Shown here in pieces: positions 47,295 through 57,061 of a stretch of DNA of 64,000 bases. The first letter of the stretch is position 1, and every line of letters starts with the position of its first letter. The notes under the pieces are model-generated. The model worked only from the letters and a program-made list of their open reading frames with translations. It made no database searches and was not told the DNA's origin. Source of the stretch: Bacteroidota bacterium (lineage in GTDB: Bacteria; Bacteroidota; Ignavibacteria; Ignavibacteriales; Ignavibacteriaceae); the NCBI GenBank assembly GCA_022573715.1, contig JACZTL010000009.1, forward strand, positions 1-64,000. The letters run 5' to 3'. The translations under genes were made by a program, and so were the position numbers.

Positions 47295-47388
47295 TGTAAA
47301 GCGATTCGCTGAATCGCATTATGATAATGCGACAATTTTATGAACGAAACAGCCTGTCTGGCACTAAGACAGGCGTTTCGCTTTACAA
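47295..47388. repeat. Cloverleaf-like multi-hairpin between sodA and pepA
   Basis: The outer arms TTGTAAAGCG (47295-47304) and CGCTTTACAA (47379-47388) are perfectly inverted. Inside are three hairpins: GCGATTC/GAATCGC (47302-47318), CGCATTA/TAATGCG (47316-47332) and CGAAAC-A-GCCTGTC/GACAGGC-GTTTCG (47345-47380). Some arms overlap, so alternative folds compete. It lies between two convergent genes and could stop or stabilise both transcripts. Confidence 0.85.
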
Positions 47389-47404
47389 TTTATGATAAAT
47401 ATAT

Positions 47405-48913
47405 TTATTTAACATTTGAAATAAAATCAAATAACAATCTTACTCCAAACCCTGTCATAAACTTTTTTGTATAATTATTAAAATCATTTGGGGTGGCAGT
47501 ACCTGCAATATCCAAGTGAACCCAGGGTATGTTTTTATCGACAAACATTTCTAAAAATTTAGCAGCTGTAATAGACCCACCCCACCTGCCTCCAACATTT
47601 TTTACATCTGCAACATCACTTTTAATTAGATAATTATAATCATCCCACAATGGCATTGGCCAAACCCTGTCGTATGTTTTTAATCCGGATGTATATAAAT
47701 TATCCTTTAATATTTCATCTTTTGTGAACATTCCGGCGGCTAATTCACCAAGTGCAACAACACAGGCACCTGTTAAAGTAGCCAAGTCAATTATCATTTG
47801 TGGTTTTTCTTTTGAAGCGTAGTGAAGTGCATCAGCAAGTATCATTCTTCCTTCAGCATCCGTATTATCAACTTCGATGCTTTTACCCGAAGAGGTTATA
47901 ACAATATCCCCAGGCCTCATAGAAGAACCTGAAAGCATATTTTCAGCAGATGCAATAATTCCAATTAAATTAACAGGTAGTTTAGCTCTTTCGGCAGCAA
48001 GTAATAATCCCGCAACAACGCCTGCACCTGACATATCAGCTTTCATTTCTCCCATTCCGCTTGCAGGTTTTATTGATATGCCGCCGCTGTCAAAAGTAAT
48101 ACCTTTACCTACAATTGCAATCGGTTTAGTTTTGCTGGCTTTTCCCTTCAGACCATTGTATCTCATTACAATAAATCTTGGTGGATTGATACTGCCCATT
48201 CCAACTGCAAGAAGTCCCCCCATTTTCCTTTTCTTCATTTCCCTTTCATTCATTACTGTTCCTTTTCCAGAAGTTCCCTTAAATTTTGATGAAATTCTTT
48301 TTGCAAATTCAGAAGGAGTTAAAGTATTTCCAGGTTCGTTTTGTAAATCTTTTGTAAAGTTTACTCCTTCGGTAACATACCTGGCATTATTCAATGCTTT
48401 TCTTAGTAATGATAAATTATCTGAATTAAAAATGATATTTAATTTTCTCTTTGTTTTTTTATCCGACATATATTTATCAAAATTATAACTGCCTAATACA
48501 AAACCTTCCGCAAATGTTTGATAAAAATAGGATTCGTCATTAAAAAATTTTTTGAAAGAATTATACTTCGGTATTGCAACCTGCACTTCTTTTATTTTTT
48601 CATTTTTAATTTTACTTATTAAACCTGCACAGTAGTTTCTAAAATAATCTGTATTAAATTTTTCATCTATTTTTACTTTGTGAAACAGAAATTCATCAGG
48701 GCGCCCATTTTGTTTTGTTGCTCTAATTTCACTTACATCATTCGAAAGTATATTTTCTTTTTGAAGATTTGATAGTTTGATATCAAAAGATTTATCTAAT
48801 TTGTTAACATTTCTTTTCAAATTTTTATCACTAATTAAAAAATTTATACTTAGTGAAAATCTGCTATATTTTACTCTTTTACTATCTATAGCCTTAAAAA
48901 TTAATTTTAGCAT
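47405..48913 (-). CDS. pepA: Leucyl aminopeptidase (M17)
   Basis: A 502-residue cytosolic metalloaminopeptidase. The catalytic domain shows VGKGITFDSGGISIKPA, MKADMSGAG and NTDAEGRMILADAL, which supply the Lys, Asp and Glu ligands of the two metals. The N-terminal third is the less conserved M17 N-domain. Length fits the family (about 500). It is last in a minus-strand series after nrnA, 13 nt downstream of it. Confidence 0.94.
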   Translation of the reverse strand: MLKLIFKAIDSKRVKYSRFSLSINFLISDKNLKRNVNKLDKSFDIKLSNLQKENILSNDVSEIRATKQNGRPDEFLFHKVKIDEKFNTDYFRNYCAGLISKIKNEKIKEVQVAIPKYNSFKKFFNDESYFYQTFAEGFVLGSYNFDKYMSDKKTKRKLNIIFNSDNLSLLRKALNNARYVTEGVNFTKDLQNEPGNTLTPSEFAKRISSKFKGTSGKGTVMNEREMKKRKMGGLLAVGMGSINPPRFIVMRYNGLKGKASKTKPIAIVGKGITFDSGGISIKPASGMGEMKADMSGAGVVAGLLLAAERAKLPVNLIGIIASAENMLSGSSMRPGDIVITSSGKSIEVDNTDAEGRMILADALHYASKEKPQMIIDLATLTGACVVALGELAAGMFTKDEILKDNLYTSGLKTYDRVWPMPLWDDYNYLIKSDVADVKNVGGRWGGSITAAKFLEMFVDKNIPWVHLDIAGTATPNDFNNYTKKFMTGFGVRLLFDFISNVK

Positions 48914-48926
48914 TTTGTCTCCGAAT

Positions 48927-49910
48927 TTATAAATAGCTTTCTGTTCGTTTTAAGATTTCTTCAATTTGTTCGTCTAATTTTTGATTAAATCTTCTTGTGC
49001 CGGCAGCGTTTCTATGCCCACCACCACCATATTCTTCTGCAAGTTTGTTAATCGGAATATTTCCTTTTGATCTAAAGCTGACTTTAAATCCATTTTTTAA
49101 TTCTACAAATAACAACCCTATCTTCACACCATTTATAGAAAGTGAAAAATTTATAAACCCGTCGGTGTCTGATTCATCAACATTACATTCTTCAAAATCT
49201 TTTTGATAGAGTTTCATAAAACATATTTCGTTTGTGTTACCGTATAATTGACTAGATTTTAATGTTAGTCCCAAAAGTTTCAGTTTCCCGAATCTGCTTT
49301 TATCATAAATACTATCATAAATATTTGTTGGTGATACTCCCTTTTCCAACAAGTCAGCTGCAATAATATGTATTTCAGAAGTTGTTTTTTCAAATTTAAA
49401 AGAACCTGTATCTGTCATAATAGCTGCGTAAAGGTTATCGGCTAACTCTTTTCTAAATTCTACAATATTTGTTTCTTTTATAAATTGATAGATAATTTGC
49501 CCGGTTGAACAATAGTCTATATCAAAAAAAATAAAATTAAAAAAATCTTCCGGGTCTGGATGATGATCTAAACAAATTTTAATTTTATCAGAATTTATAA
49601 ATCCCTCTTCCATACTTACTATTCTGTTAGAACGATTAAAATCAAGAGCCACTAAAACATCAACTCTGTCAAATATCTTATTATGTTTTGAATTATCATA
49701 TTTCTGAATTATGTTATATTTATCAAGGAAGCAAAGGTTGTAGGGAGTTTTGCTGTGGTTTAAAATATGCACTTCTTTTCCAATCTCTTTCAGCATTAAA
49801 TAAAATGCTATTTCAGAACCTATTGCATCGGCATCCGGATTTACATGTGTAGTTAAAAGGAATGAATTATTATTTTCAATTATTTCTTTTAGTTTGTTAA
49901 AATCAATCAT
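48927..49910 (-). CDS. nrnA: Bifunctional oligoribonuclease / PAP phosphatase
   Basis: A DHH/DHHA1 phosphoesterase of about 327 residues that degrades nano-RNA and pAp. THVNPDADAIGSE (near 20-32), LDHHPDPEDF and DTGSFKF supply metal ligands. GGGGHRNAAG near the C terminus is the DHHA1 substrate motif. The start chosen is ATG at 49910 (MIDFNKLKEII). A longer frame back to 49967 would only translate the terminator hairpin at 49925-49953, so it is not used. It is followed 13 nt later by pepA. Confidence 0.9.
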   Translation of the reverse strand: MIDFNKLKEIIENNNSFLLTTHVNPDADAIGSEIAFYLMLKEIGKEVHILNHSKTPYNLCFLDKYNIIQKYDNSKHNKIFDRVDVLVALDFNRSNRIVSMEEGFINSDKIKICLDHHPDPEDFFNFIFFDIDYCSTGQIIYQFIKETNIVEFRKELADNLYAAIMTDTGSFKFEKTTSEIHIIAADLLEKGVSPTNIYDSIYDKSRFGKLKLLGLTLKSSQLYGNTNEICFMKLYQKDFEECNVDESDTDGFINFSLSINGVKIGLLFVELKNGFKVSFRSKGNIPINKLAEEYGGGGHRNAAGTRRFNQKLDEQIEEILKRTESYL

Positions 49911-49924
49911 ATTTGTTAATATAA

Positions 49925-49955
49925 AAATAAAAGGACTTGATTTCTCAAGTCCTAA
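49925..49955 (-). terminator. Rho-independent terminator after korB
   Basis: On the minus strand AGGACTTG-AGAAAT-CAAGTCCT forms an 8-bp stem and is followed by TTTTATTTTT. It lies 36-66 nt after the korB stop. It fixes the end of the kor operon and shows that the nrnA start must be to its left. Confidence 0.85.
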
Positions 49956-49990
49956 ATTATAAAACAAGAATAAATATTAATTATTTTTAC

Positions 49991-51025
49991 TTAATTAACT
50001 TCCCATGTATTACCGCTAAAAAGAAGATCTTTCAAGTTTCCTTCACCTTCTTTTTCTATCACGTCATTTATCTGTTGGTGTAAATCTTGTTCGTATGTCG
50101 ATTTATCAATGCGTCTAAATACTCCTATTGGAGTAGGAAGATTTTCGAACTCAGCAAATTGGGTAAGCATGTAAGCTCTTGAAGCATGTAGATCGCGCTC
50201 ATCATGGATCCAAAGATCATCAAGAGAATATTTACCGTTTGTTAAATCCACTACTCTCGGAGTAAATCCGTCTAAAATAATCCCTTTGTTGTTTTCTTTT
50301 CCAAAAACCATTGGTTTATCATGTTCTAACTTAAGTACTTTATCAAATTTAGTTTCTTTATCAGTTAATACAAAAAATGTTCCATCATTAAAAATATTAC
50401 AATTCTGATAAACTTCTAAGAAAACTGTACCTGCATGACTATTTGCGTGTCTAATCATTTCTTTTAAATGCTTAGGTTCTCTATCTATCGTACGTGCTAC
50501 AAAAGTTGCACCAGCTCCAATTGCTAATGCAGTAGGCTCAAAAGGATAATCTATACTTCCATAAGGACTGCTATTAGTAACTTTCCCTTTTTCAGAAGTT
50601 GGTGAATATTGTCCCTTTGTTAATCCATAAATTCTGTTGTTAAAAAGAATAATTTTTATGCCAATATTTCTTCTGCAAGCATGAATAAAGTGATTACCAC
50701 CAATACTTAAAGTATCACCGTCACCTGTTGCAACCCAAACTGAAAGTTCAGGATTTTGTACTTTTATACCCGTAGCAATTGTTGGTGCTCTTCCGTGAAT
50801 ACTATGCAAACCGAATGTATCCATATAATAAGGAAACCTTGATGCACATCCGATGCCAGATACCCATACAAAGTTTTCTTTTTTAACCCCAAGTTCAGGT
50901 GAAACTTTTTGCATTTGAGCAAGTATAGAATAATCACCACAACCGGGACACCATCTAACATCCTGAGATGAAGAGAAGTCTTTTGGTTTTAAATTTACTT
51001 CATCAATCGTCATATTTTCAGCCAT
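49991..51025 (-). CDS. korB: 2-oxoacid:ferredoxin oxidoreductase beta subunit
   Basis: A 344-residue TPP-binding subunit. RWCPGCGDYSIL (25-36) and GIGCASRFPYY carry the [4Fe-4S] cysteines. GDGDTLSIGGNHFIHACRRN is the TPP-Mg motif, and YGLTKGQYSPTS follows. With KorA it converts a 2-oxoacid (most likely 2-oxoglutarate) and CoA to acyl-CoA and reduced ferredoxin, or the reverse. It overlaps korA by 8 nt. Confidence 0.92.
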   Translation of the reverse strand: MAENMTIDEVNLKPKDFSSSQDVRWCPGCGDYSILAQMQKVSPELGVKKENFVWVSGIGCASRFPYYMDTFGLHSIHGRAPTIATGIKVQNPELSVWVATGDGDTLSIGGNHFIHACRRNIGIKIILFNNRIYGLTKGQYSPTSEKGKVTNSSPYGSIDYPFEPTALAIGAGATFVARTIDREPKHLKEMIRHANSHAGTVFLEVYQNCNIFNDGTFFVLTDKETKFDKVLKLEHDKPMVFGKENNKGIILDGFTPRVVDLTNGKYSLDDLWIHDERDLHASRAYMLTQFAEFENLPTPIGVFRRIDKSTYEQDLHQQINDVIEKEGEGNLKDLLFSGNTWEVN

Positions 51026-52859
51026 TGTTCATACCTCCTAATACTTTTTTAATTTTCTCTTCTAATTCAGAAGATTTAAATGGTTGCCCTTGAATTTTTG
51101 TAAATGAATCTATTTCAATTAAATAGCGACTTTTTATCAAAAATGATAATTGTCCCATATTAAGTTCAGGACATATGATATATTTATACTTTTTGAGAAC
51201 TTCTTCAGTATTTTTTGGGAATGGATTCAAATATCTGAAGTGAGCCTGAGCTACTTTTTTACCTTTTTCATTTACATTGTTAACTGCATCGGTAATTGCA
51301 CCATAAGTACCACCCCATCCAATCATTAGAATATCGGCATCAGGATCACCTTCAACTTTTAAATCCGGAATATCGTTTTCTACGTTTTTAACTTTTTCTG
51401 CTCTAAGTCTAACCATATATTCGTGATTTTCAGGTTCATAATTTACATCCCCTGTAATATTTTCTTTTTCCAACCCACCAATTCTATGTTCTAATCCGGG
51501 TGTGCCTGGAATTGCCCAAGGTCTAGTTAGATTTTCATTTCTTGAATATGGTTGAAAGTTTTCAGGATCAGTCCTAAACTTAACTTTCATATCGGGTATA
51601 TCATCAGGGTTAGGAATTCTCCAAGGTTCTGAACCGTTTGCAATATAACCATCGGTCATATATAAAACAGGTACCATATACTTAGTTGCTATTCTTGCAG
51701 CCTCTAACGAAACATCGTAACAATCCGTCGGCGTGCTTGCTGAGATGATAACAACAGGAGCTTCCCCGCTTCTTCCATACATAGCTTGAAGCAAGTCAGA
51801 TTGTTCTGTTTTAGTGGGAAGACCCGTACTCGGGCCACCTCTTTGGACATTAACAATAATAATAGGTAATTCTGCCATAACACCTAGTCCGACTGCCTCG
51901 GCTTTAAGTGCTAAACCTGGTCCACTTGTTGTAGTTACTGCTAAGGCGCCTGCAAAAGCAGCACCTATTGTAGCTGTAACAGCTGCAATTTCATCTTCTG
52001 CCTGAAACGTTCTAACTCCAAATCTTTTATGTTTACTTAGTTCGTGTAGTATACTTGAAGCCGGTGTAATAGGGTAAGAACCTAAGAAAAGCGGTAAACC
52101 AGTTTTTACTGATGCAGCTACTAATCCGAGAGCTAAAGCTTCATTACCTTCTATACTTCTATAAGTACCTTTAGGTAGTTTAGCTGGGTTTACTTTATAT
52201 CTTGTTGAAAATAAAGTTGTATTATCACCAAAATAATATCCTGCTTCAAGAGCCGCTTTGTTAGCATTAATAATTTTTTGGTTATTCTTAAATTTAGTTT
52301 CAATCCATTTTATAGTAGGTTTAATGGGTCTGCTGTAAAGCCAGTACATTAACCCTAAAGCAAAAAAGTTTTTAGATCTTGCAACTTCTTTAGGTTTAAG
52401 GCCGCTATCTTTTAAAGCCTCTGCTGTTAATTTAGATAATGGTACTTCAACAACATGATATCCACTTAATGTCCCGTCTTCTAATGGATTGCTATCATAA
52501 TGGCAAAGTTTAAAATTCTTTTCATCAAAAGAATTAATATTTACAATAATTGTAGCACCGGGTTTTAAACTATTCAAATTAACTTTTAATGATGCAGGAT
52601 TCATTGCGACTAAAATATCCGGTGCATCACCAGGCGTATGAATGTCACTATCACTAAAATGCAATTGAAAACCACTAACCCCGTATGTTGTACCGACGGG
52701 AGCTCGTATTTCTGCGGGATAATCCGGTAAAGTGCTGATATCATTACCTGCCAATGCAGATGTGTTACTGAATTGAGTACCTGTAAGCTGCATACCGTCT
52801 CCGGAATCACCTGCAAATCTTACAGTTACTTCACTTAGTTCTTGTATTCCTTTTTTCAT
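51018..52859 (-). CDS. korA: 2-oxoacid:ferredoxin oxidoreductase alpha subunit (fused gamma domain)
   Basis: A 613-residue subunit. The N-terminal about 190 residues are the gamma domain (VRFAGDSGDGMQLTGTQ). The rest is the pyrimidine-binding alpha domain: GSYPITPASSILHEL, TFQAEDEIAAV, TTTSGPGLALKAEAVGLG and QRGGPSTGLPTKTEQSDL. This fusion is typical of KorA of the 2-oxoglutarate enzyme. 2-oxoisovalerate or pyruvate cannot be excluded. It is the first gene of korA-korB. Confidence 0.92.
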   Translation of the reverse strand: MKKGIQELSEVTVRFAGDSGDGMQLTGTQFSNTSALAGNDISTLPDYPAEIRAPVGTTYGVSGFQLHFSDSDIHTPGDAPDILVAMNPASLKVNLNSLKPGATIIVNINSFDEKNFKLCHYDSNPLEDGTLSGYHVVEVPLSKLTAEALKDSGLKPKEVARSKNFFALGLMYWLYSRPIKPTIKWIETKFKNNQKIINANKAALEAGYYFGDNTTLFSTRYKVNPAKLPKGTYRSIEGNEALALGLVAASVKTGLPLFLGSYPITPASSILHELSKHKRFGVRTFQAEDEIAAVTATIGAAFAGALAVTTTSGPGLALKAEAVGLGVMAELPIIIVNVQRGGPSTGLPTKTEQSDLLQAMYGRSGEAPVVIISASTPTDCYDVSLEAARIATKYMVPVLYMTDGYIANGSEPWRIPNPDDIPDMKVKFRTDPENFQPYSRNENLTRPWAIPGTPGLEHRIGGLEKENITGDVNYEPENHEYMVRLRAEKVKNVENDIPDLKVEGDPDADILMIGWGGTYGAITDAVNNVNEKGKKVAQAHFRYLNPFPKNTEEVLKKYKYIICPELNMGQLSFLIKSRYLIEIDSFTKIQGQPFKSSELEEKIKKVLGGMNNG

Positions 52860-52920
52860 TTTTTTTCAACTCATTAATAATTATTTATTGTATCATTTGT
52901 TATATATTTCTTTCATTAAT

Positions 52921-52988
52921 ATGAAAGATCAAAATTAAGTACTTTCTTTTCAGAATGAAAGATCAAAATTAAGTACTTTCTTTTCAGA
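52921..52988 (+). repeat. Perfect tandem duplication of a 34-nt unit
   Basis: ATGAAAGATCAAAATTAAGT... is repeated head to tail at 52921-52954 and 52955-52988 with no difference. Each unit holds GAAAG and CTTTC 13 nt apart, so each can form a small hairpin. It lies 61 nt upstream of the korA ATG in its promoter region. The remainder of 52860-53211 contains no gene. Confidence 0.9.
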
Positions 52989-53211
52989 GAAAAATTCAGG
53001 AATGATAGGAGTGATCTCAAGGAAGAATAAAATTGATAAACATACGAATCGAAATTTTGTAACAATATTCTATCTAAATATTTTATTTTTTAAAATCTAA
53101 TAAAGAAAACTAAATAAGTACTAAGTGATTGTCAACAGTATAGCGTTTTTAACAACCGAAAATTTACACACCTATATTATGAAGTAAGATATTTATCTCA
53201 ATATTTACCCC

Positions 53212-54987
53212 TTACTTTATTTCACTTAAATATTTTAATAATACATCAGATGATATAAAACCTGTTATTCGTTTTACTTCCTTTCCTTCTGAATCAAGGA
53301 ACAATAATGTGGGAACGCCAATTATTTTATATTTAGTTCTAATTTTTTCTACTTCAGGTGAAAGAGTGCTTGTCATATCAGCTTGGTAATTATCAAATTT
53401 TTTTGAAATTTCTACAACCCTAGGATCAGGAAAAGTAGAATGATCAAGTTCTTTGCAAGGGATACACCAATCCGCATAAAAATCTATAAATACAGGCCTT
53501 CCATTATTTTTACTTGTTATCAATTTTGCTTCGGAATAATCTTTCCAATCAATAGTTATTTCATTGGAAGGTATTATCTGATAAACGCCAATTCCTAATA
53601 TCATTATTGAAAATACAATTTTAAATATTCTAAATCCTTTAATGTTATTAGCTAGTTTATCAATAAATAAAATATAAACAGCCGATATAAATAGAAATAC
53701 AGGCATTATATAGCCAGAAAAAGATTTTGGAAGAAGGGGAAGCAGAAAATAAAGTGCCATCCCTAATAACAATAAACCAAAAATATGTTTTACCGCATCC
53801 ATCCACTCCCCTGCTCTTGGTAATTGCTTAATTTTCCCGGAGAATATCGCTAAAAATAAGTACGGTAATCCCAAACCAAGTGAGAGAACAAAGAACATTA
53901 TAAAACCAAATAGAGGGTCACCTTTTGCAGCTACTAATGTAATTAGACCAATTACAAAGGGGCCAATGCAAGGTGCAGCTACTATTCCCATTGTTAGCCC
54001 CATAAAAAATGCTCCGTACATTCCGCCCTTTGCACCACCTGCTTTTGTAACCAAACTGTCAGGTAATTTAAATTCATAAACACCGAACATTCCTAAAGAC
54101 ATAACTATAAAAACAAGAACAATGAACAAAATTACATACATATTTTGAAGCAACGAACCGAAAAGAGCACCGGTTAATGAAGTTACTACTCCAATAACAG
54201 AATATGTTATAGACATGCCTAAGACAAATAATAATCCCATAAAAAATAACTTTTTAGTATTGCCCTCACTTTGTCCGCCGAAATAACCGATTGTAATTGG
54301 GATTAATGGGTAAACGCAGGGCGTTAAATTAAGAGCAAGTCCGCCGATAAATACAAATAATAAGCTTAATAATAATCCATTACTTTCCAGCATATCAAAA
54401 ATAAAGCCCTCATCATTGTCATTATATATTGCAATATCAATAGTTAAATTTAGAGAATTAAATAACGATTGATTTATTTTATTTGTAGGGATGGTATTAT
54501 TTACTACTTCAATTTCTAAAGTATCAACAATATTATTTGGTGCAAGGCAAATATTGTCATTACAAGCCTGGTAATCGAGATTAACAATTAGGTTATATTT
54601 CCCGGGTTTTACATTATTTTTTAATTTTATTTTAATACCAATTAAAGCTTCCCCTTGCCAAACCGATAATGGAATTTTCGAGAATGCAAGTTGAATCTCT
54701 TCCGGTTCCGGGTATAATATTTTTTCAACTTTTTCAATAATTCCGTCTTTGGATATAATACTAAGTTTGGCTGGAATTAAATAATCTTCATTGGGAGTAT
54801 TGGAATTTATATGCCACCCTTCATCCACATTTATTTTTAGGGCTAATAAAAATTCACTGTTTTCATAAATCTTATCAAAAGAATTAAAAGTTTTAATTTG
54901 TATAACATCATTGGTTAATGATTGACCTAAAACATTTAATAATGTAATTAAAAATATTGACAGAATTTTCAAGAATAGTCTTTTCAT
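53212..54987 (-). CDS. dsbD: Thiol:disulfide interchange protein DsbD
   Basis: A 591-residue inner-membrane reductase that carries electrons from thioredoxin to the periplasm. A signal peptide (about 1-22) leads into a DsbD-N domain with Cys142 and Cys147 (ACNDNIC). About eight helices follow, with redox Cys224 (LTPCVYP) and Cys340 (AAPCIGP). A C-terminal thioredoxin-like domain has Cys508-Ile-Pro-Cys511. All three cysteine pairs are present, so it should be active. It lies 45 nt after nadE and 352 nt before korA. Confidence 0.95.
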   Translation of the reverse strand: MKRLFLKILSIFLITLLNVLGQSLTNDVIQIKTFNSFDKIYENSEFLLALKINVDEGWHINSNTPNEDYLIPAKLSIISKDGIIEKVEKILYPEPEEIQLAFSKIPLSVWQGEALIGIKIKLKNNVKPGKYNLIVNLDYQACNDNICLAPNNIVDTLEIEVVNNTIPTNKINQSLFNSLNLTIDIAIYNDNDEGFIFDMLESNGLLLSLLFVFIGGLALNLTPCVYPLIPITIGYFGGQSEGNTKKLFFMGLLFVLGMSITYSVIGVVTSLTGALFGSLLQNMYVILFIVLVFIVMSLGMFGVYEFKLPDSLVTKAGGAKGGMYGAFFMGLTMGIVAAPCIGPFVIGLITLVAAKGDPLFGFIMFFVLSLGLGLPYLFLAIFSGKIKQLPRAGEWMDAVKHIFGLLLLGMALYFLLPLLPKSFSGYIMPVFLFISAVYILFIDKLANNIKGFRIFKIVFSIMILGIGVYQIIPSNEITIDWKDYSEAKLITSKNNGRPVFIDFYADWCIPCKELDHSTFPDPRVVEISKKFDNYQADMTSTLSPEVEKIRTKYKIIGVPTLLFLDSEGKEVKRITGFISSDVLLKYLSEIK

Positions 54988-55032
54988 ATACTTTATATTT
55001 ATTTTTTTTTAAAAGAGAATATTGAAAATTGC

Positions 55033-56673
55033 TTAATTTTTTCTCCAACCTTGAACAATCGGATATCTTCTCCCGTAACCAAAGGCTTTAGTTGAAACTC
55101 TTAATACAGGAGCAGCCTGTCTCCTTTTATATTCGTATTTATCAACAATGTCTAATATGCGGCAGATATCTTTATCATTACCGAGTATAGATTTTATTTC
55201 TTCACATTCTTTGTTGTCTTCAAGATACATTTTTAACACTTTATCTAAAAAATCGTATGGAGGTAATGTATCCTGGTCCTTCTGATTTTCTTTTAACTCT
55301 GCTGAAGGCTCTTTATTTATTATTTCATTCGGTATTATTTCTTCTCCTTTATTAATGTATTTTACTAAAGAGTAAATCTCAGATTTATATAAATCGCCAA
55401 TTACTGATAGCCCACCCGACATATCACCGTACAATGTACAATAACCCATTGCTAATTCTGATTTGTTACCTGTTGCCAAAAGCAAATAATCAAACTTGTT
55501 TGATACAGCCATTAAATATAGTCCTCTTATTCTTGCCTGAAGATTTTCTTCAGCTATATTTTCAGGTGCATCATTAAATATTGGTTTTAAATTGTCCAAA
55601 GCATTTTCAAATAATGGTTGAATGGGTATTACTTTTGCTGTTACACATAGATTATTAACTAATTTTTCAGAATCCTTTATACTTCCATCACTTGAATAAT
55701 TTGATGGCATCATTATAACATTTACATTTTCTTTGCCTAATGCTTGCACAGCAAAATATGTAACTATTGCTGAATCAATTCCGCCGCTAAGTCCAATTAA
55801 TACTTTTTTGAATCCTATTTTTTTACAGTATTCTTTTAGTCCAAATGTTATTGCATCAATTATTTCTTCTTCAAAACATCTCTCAACTGTTTCTATTTTA
55901 GGATAATTTTGATTTGTATCAAAAATAAAATAATCTTCTTTGAATAATTTACCCATTTTTACTAATTCACCATTTGAGCTGAAGCACATACTTGCTCCAT
56001 CAAAAATAAGTTCTGTCTGTCCACCCACGTAACAAACATATATTAAAGGAATATGATTCCCCTTCGTTAAGACAGAAAGCATTTTCATTCTGTCTCCCCT
56101 TTTTCTATATGCATACGGACTGGCTGATATGTTGAGTAATATTGTCGCTCCCTTTTTAATTAGTCTATTTACAGGATCATCACTATATCTTCTTATACAC
56201 CAGTAATCAGCATCGTTCCAAATATCTTCACATATTGAGATGCCTAACTTCTCACCTTTAAATTCAAAAATATCCACACTTTTGGCTGGATCAAAATAAC
56301 GCATCTCATCAAATACATCATAATTAGGAATTAAAGTTTTGTTTTGTACAAATTGGATTTTCCCGTTAAAGCATAACAAGGCAGAGTTATGAACATCAGT
56401 ACCTATAAGGTCATTATCCTCTGTAATTGATCCAAACAGCAAACCTGTTTCTTGGGTTTGTTCTGCAATTTCATCTGCTGCTTTTATTACTGCATTTCTG
56501 AATTCTTTTTTTTCTATTAAGTCCAGAGGCGGATAACCTAACAGGGCTAATTCAGGAAAAACGACAAGGTCTGCATTATCATTTACACCCTTTTTGTAGC
56601 CTTCAAGTATTCTAGATTTATTACTTTTTATATCACCAACAATCGTATTGATTTGGCAGACAGATATTTTCAT
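55033..56673 (-). CDS. nadE: Glutamine-dependent NAD+ synthetase
   Basis: A 546-residue bifunctional enzyme. The N-terminal nitrilase domain has the glutaminase triad Glu41 (FPELALLGYPP), Lys112 (KTLIPNYDVFDE) and Cys148 (SICEDIW). The C-terminal PP-loop domain has GLSGGIDSAIV near 294, and GNKSELAMGYCTLYGDMSGG. It amidates deamido-NAD with ammonia from glutamine. The start MKISVCQINT is typical. Confidence 0.95.
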   Translation of the reverse strand: MKISVCQINTIVGDIKSNKSRILEGYKKGVNDNADLVVFPELALLGYPPLDLIEKKEFRNAVIKAADEIAEQTQETGLLFGSITEDNDLIGTDVHNSALLCFNGKIQFVQNKTLIPNYDVFDEMRYFDPAKSVDIFEFKGEKLGISICEDIWNDADYWCIRRYSDDPVNRLIKKGATILLNISASPYAYRKRGDRMKMLSVLTKGNHIPLIYVCYVGGQTELIFDGASMCFSSNGELVKMGKLFKEDYFIFDTNQNYPKIETVERCFEEEIIDAITFGLKEYCKKIGFKKVLIGLSGGIDSAIVTYFAVQALGKENVNVIMMPSNYSSDGSIKDSEKLVNNLCVTAKVIPIQPLFENALDNLKPIFNDAPENIAEENLQARIRGLYLMAVSNKFDYLLLATGNKSELAMGYCTLYGDMSGGLSVIGDLYKSEIYSLVKYINKGEEIIPNEIINKEPSAELKENQKDQDTLPPYDFLDKVLKMYLEDNKECEEIKSILGNDKDICRILDIVDKYEYKRRQAAPVLRVSTKAFGYGRRYPIVQGWRKN

Positions 56674-57061
56674 CCAATTATTTTTTTATATAAAAAATAT
56701 TTATAACAAAATTAAAAATTGTACATTAACTGATTATATACAAGTTTTAGATTTAATCATTCTCCAAAAATAAAGTACCTGTTGAAGAATGATTTAAAAT
56801 ACTTGACAAGTTGAATGGCGATTTTGCAAATTGATTTATTTCAAACAAGAAACATTCCATTTTACTATATAATTTATCGCTATATTTTTAGAAATATTAT
56901 CTAATTATATAGATTTTATACTTTTTTAGATTCTCCATCAATCTTATTATTTACCCAAATGTGTATATAATTTACCATTTATAACAAAACAATAGATTCA
57001 TAATATTATATTTTTATTTTGCTAATTGAAAAAATAAAATTCTTTTGCTGAGGAGTTAAAA
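56674..57061. other. 388-nt divergent intergenic region
   Basis: AT-rich DNA between nadE (minus) and the PspC gene (plus), so it should hold two promoters. A TTGACA occurs at 56803-56808 without a convincing -10. The right end carries the GAGGAG RBS of the PspC gene. No gene or strong hairpin was seen. Confidence 0.5.

Noticed and set aside
47877-48488. 203-codon plus-strand frame
   Set aside because: It is antisense to the conserved catalytic core of pepA on the opposite strand and has no RBS.
53101-53160. Possible dsbD terminator
   Set aside because: No stem longer than 5 bp and no T run in the correct orientation could be found.
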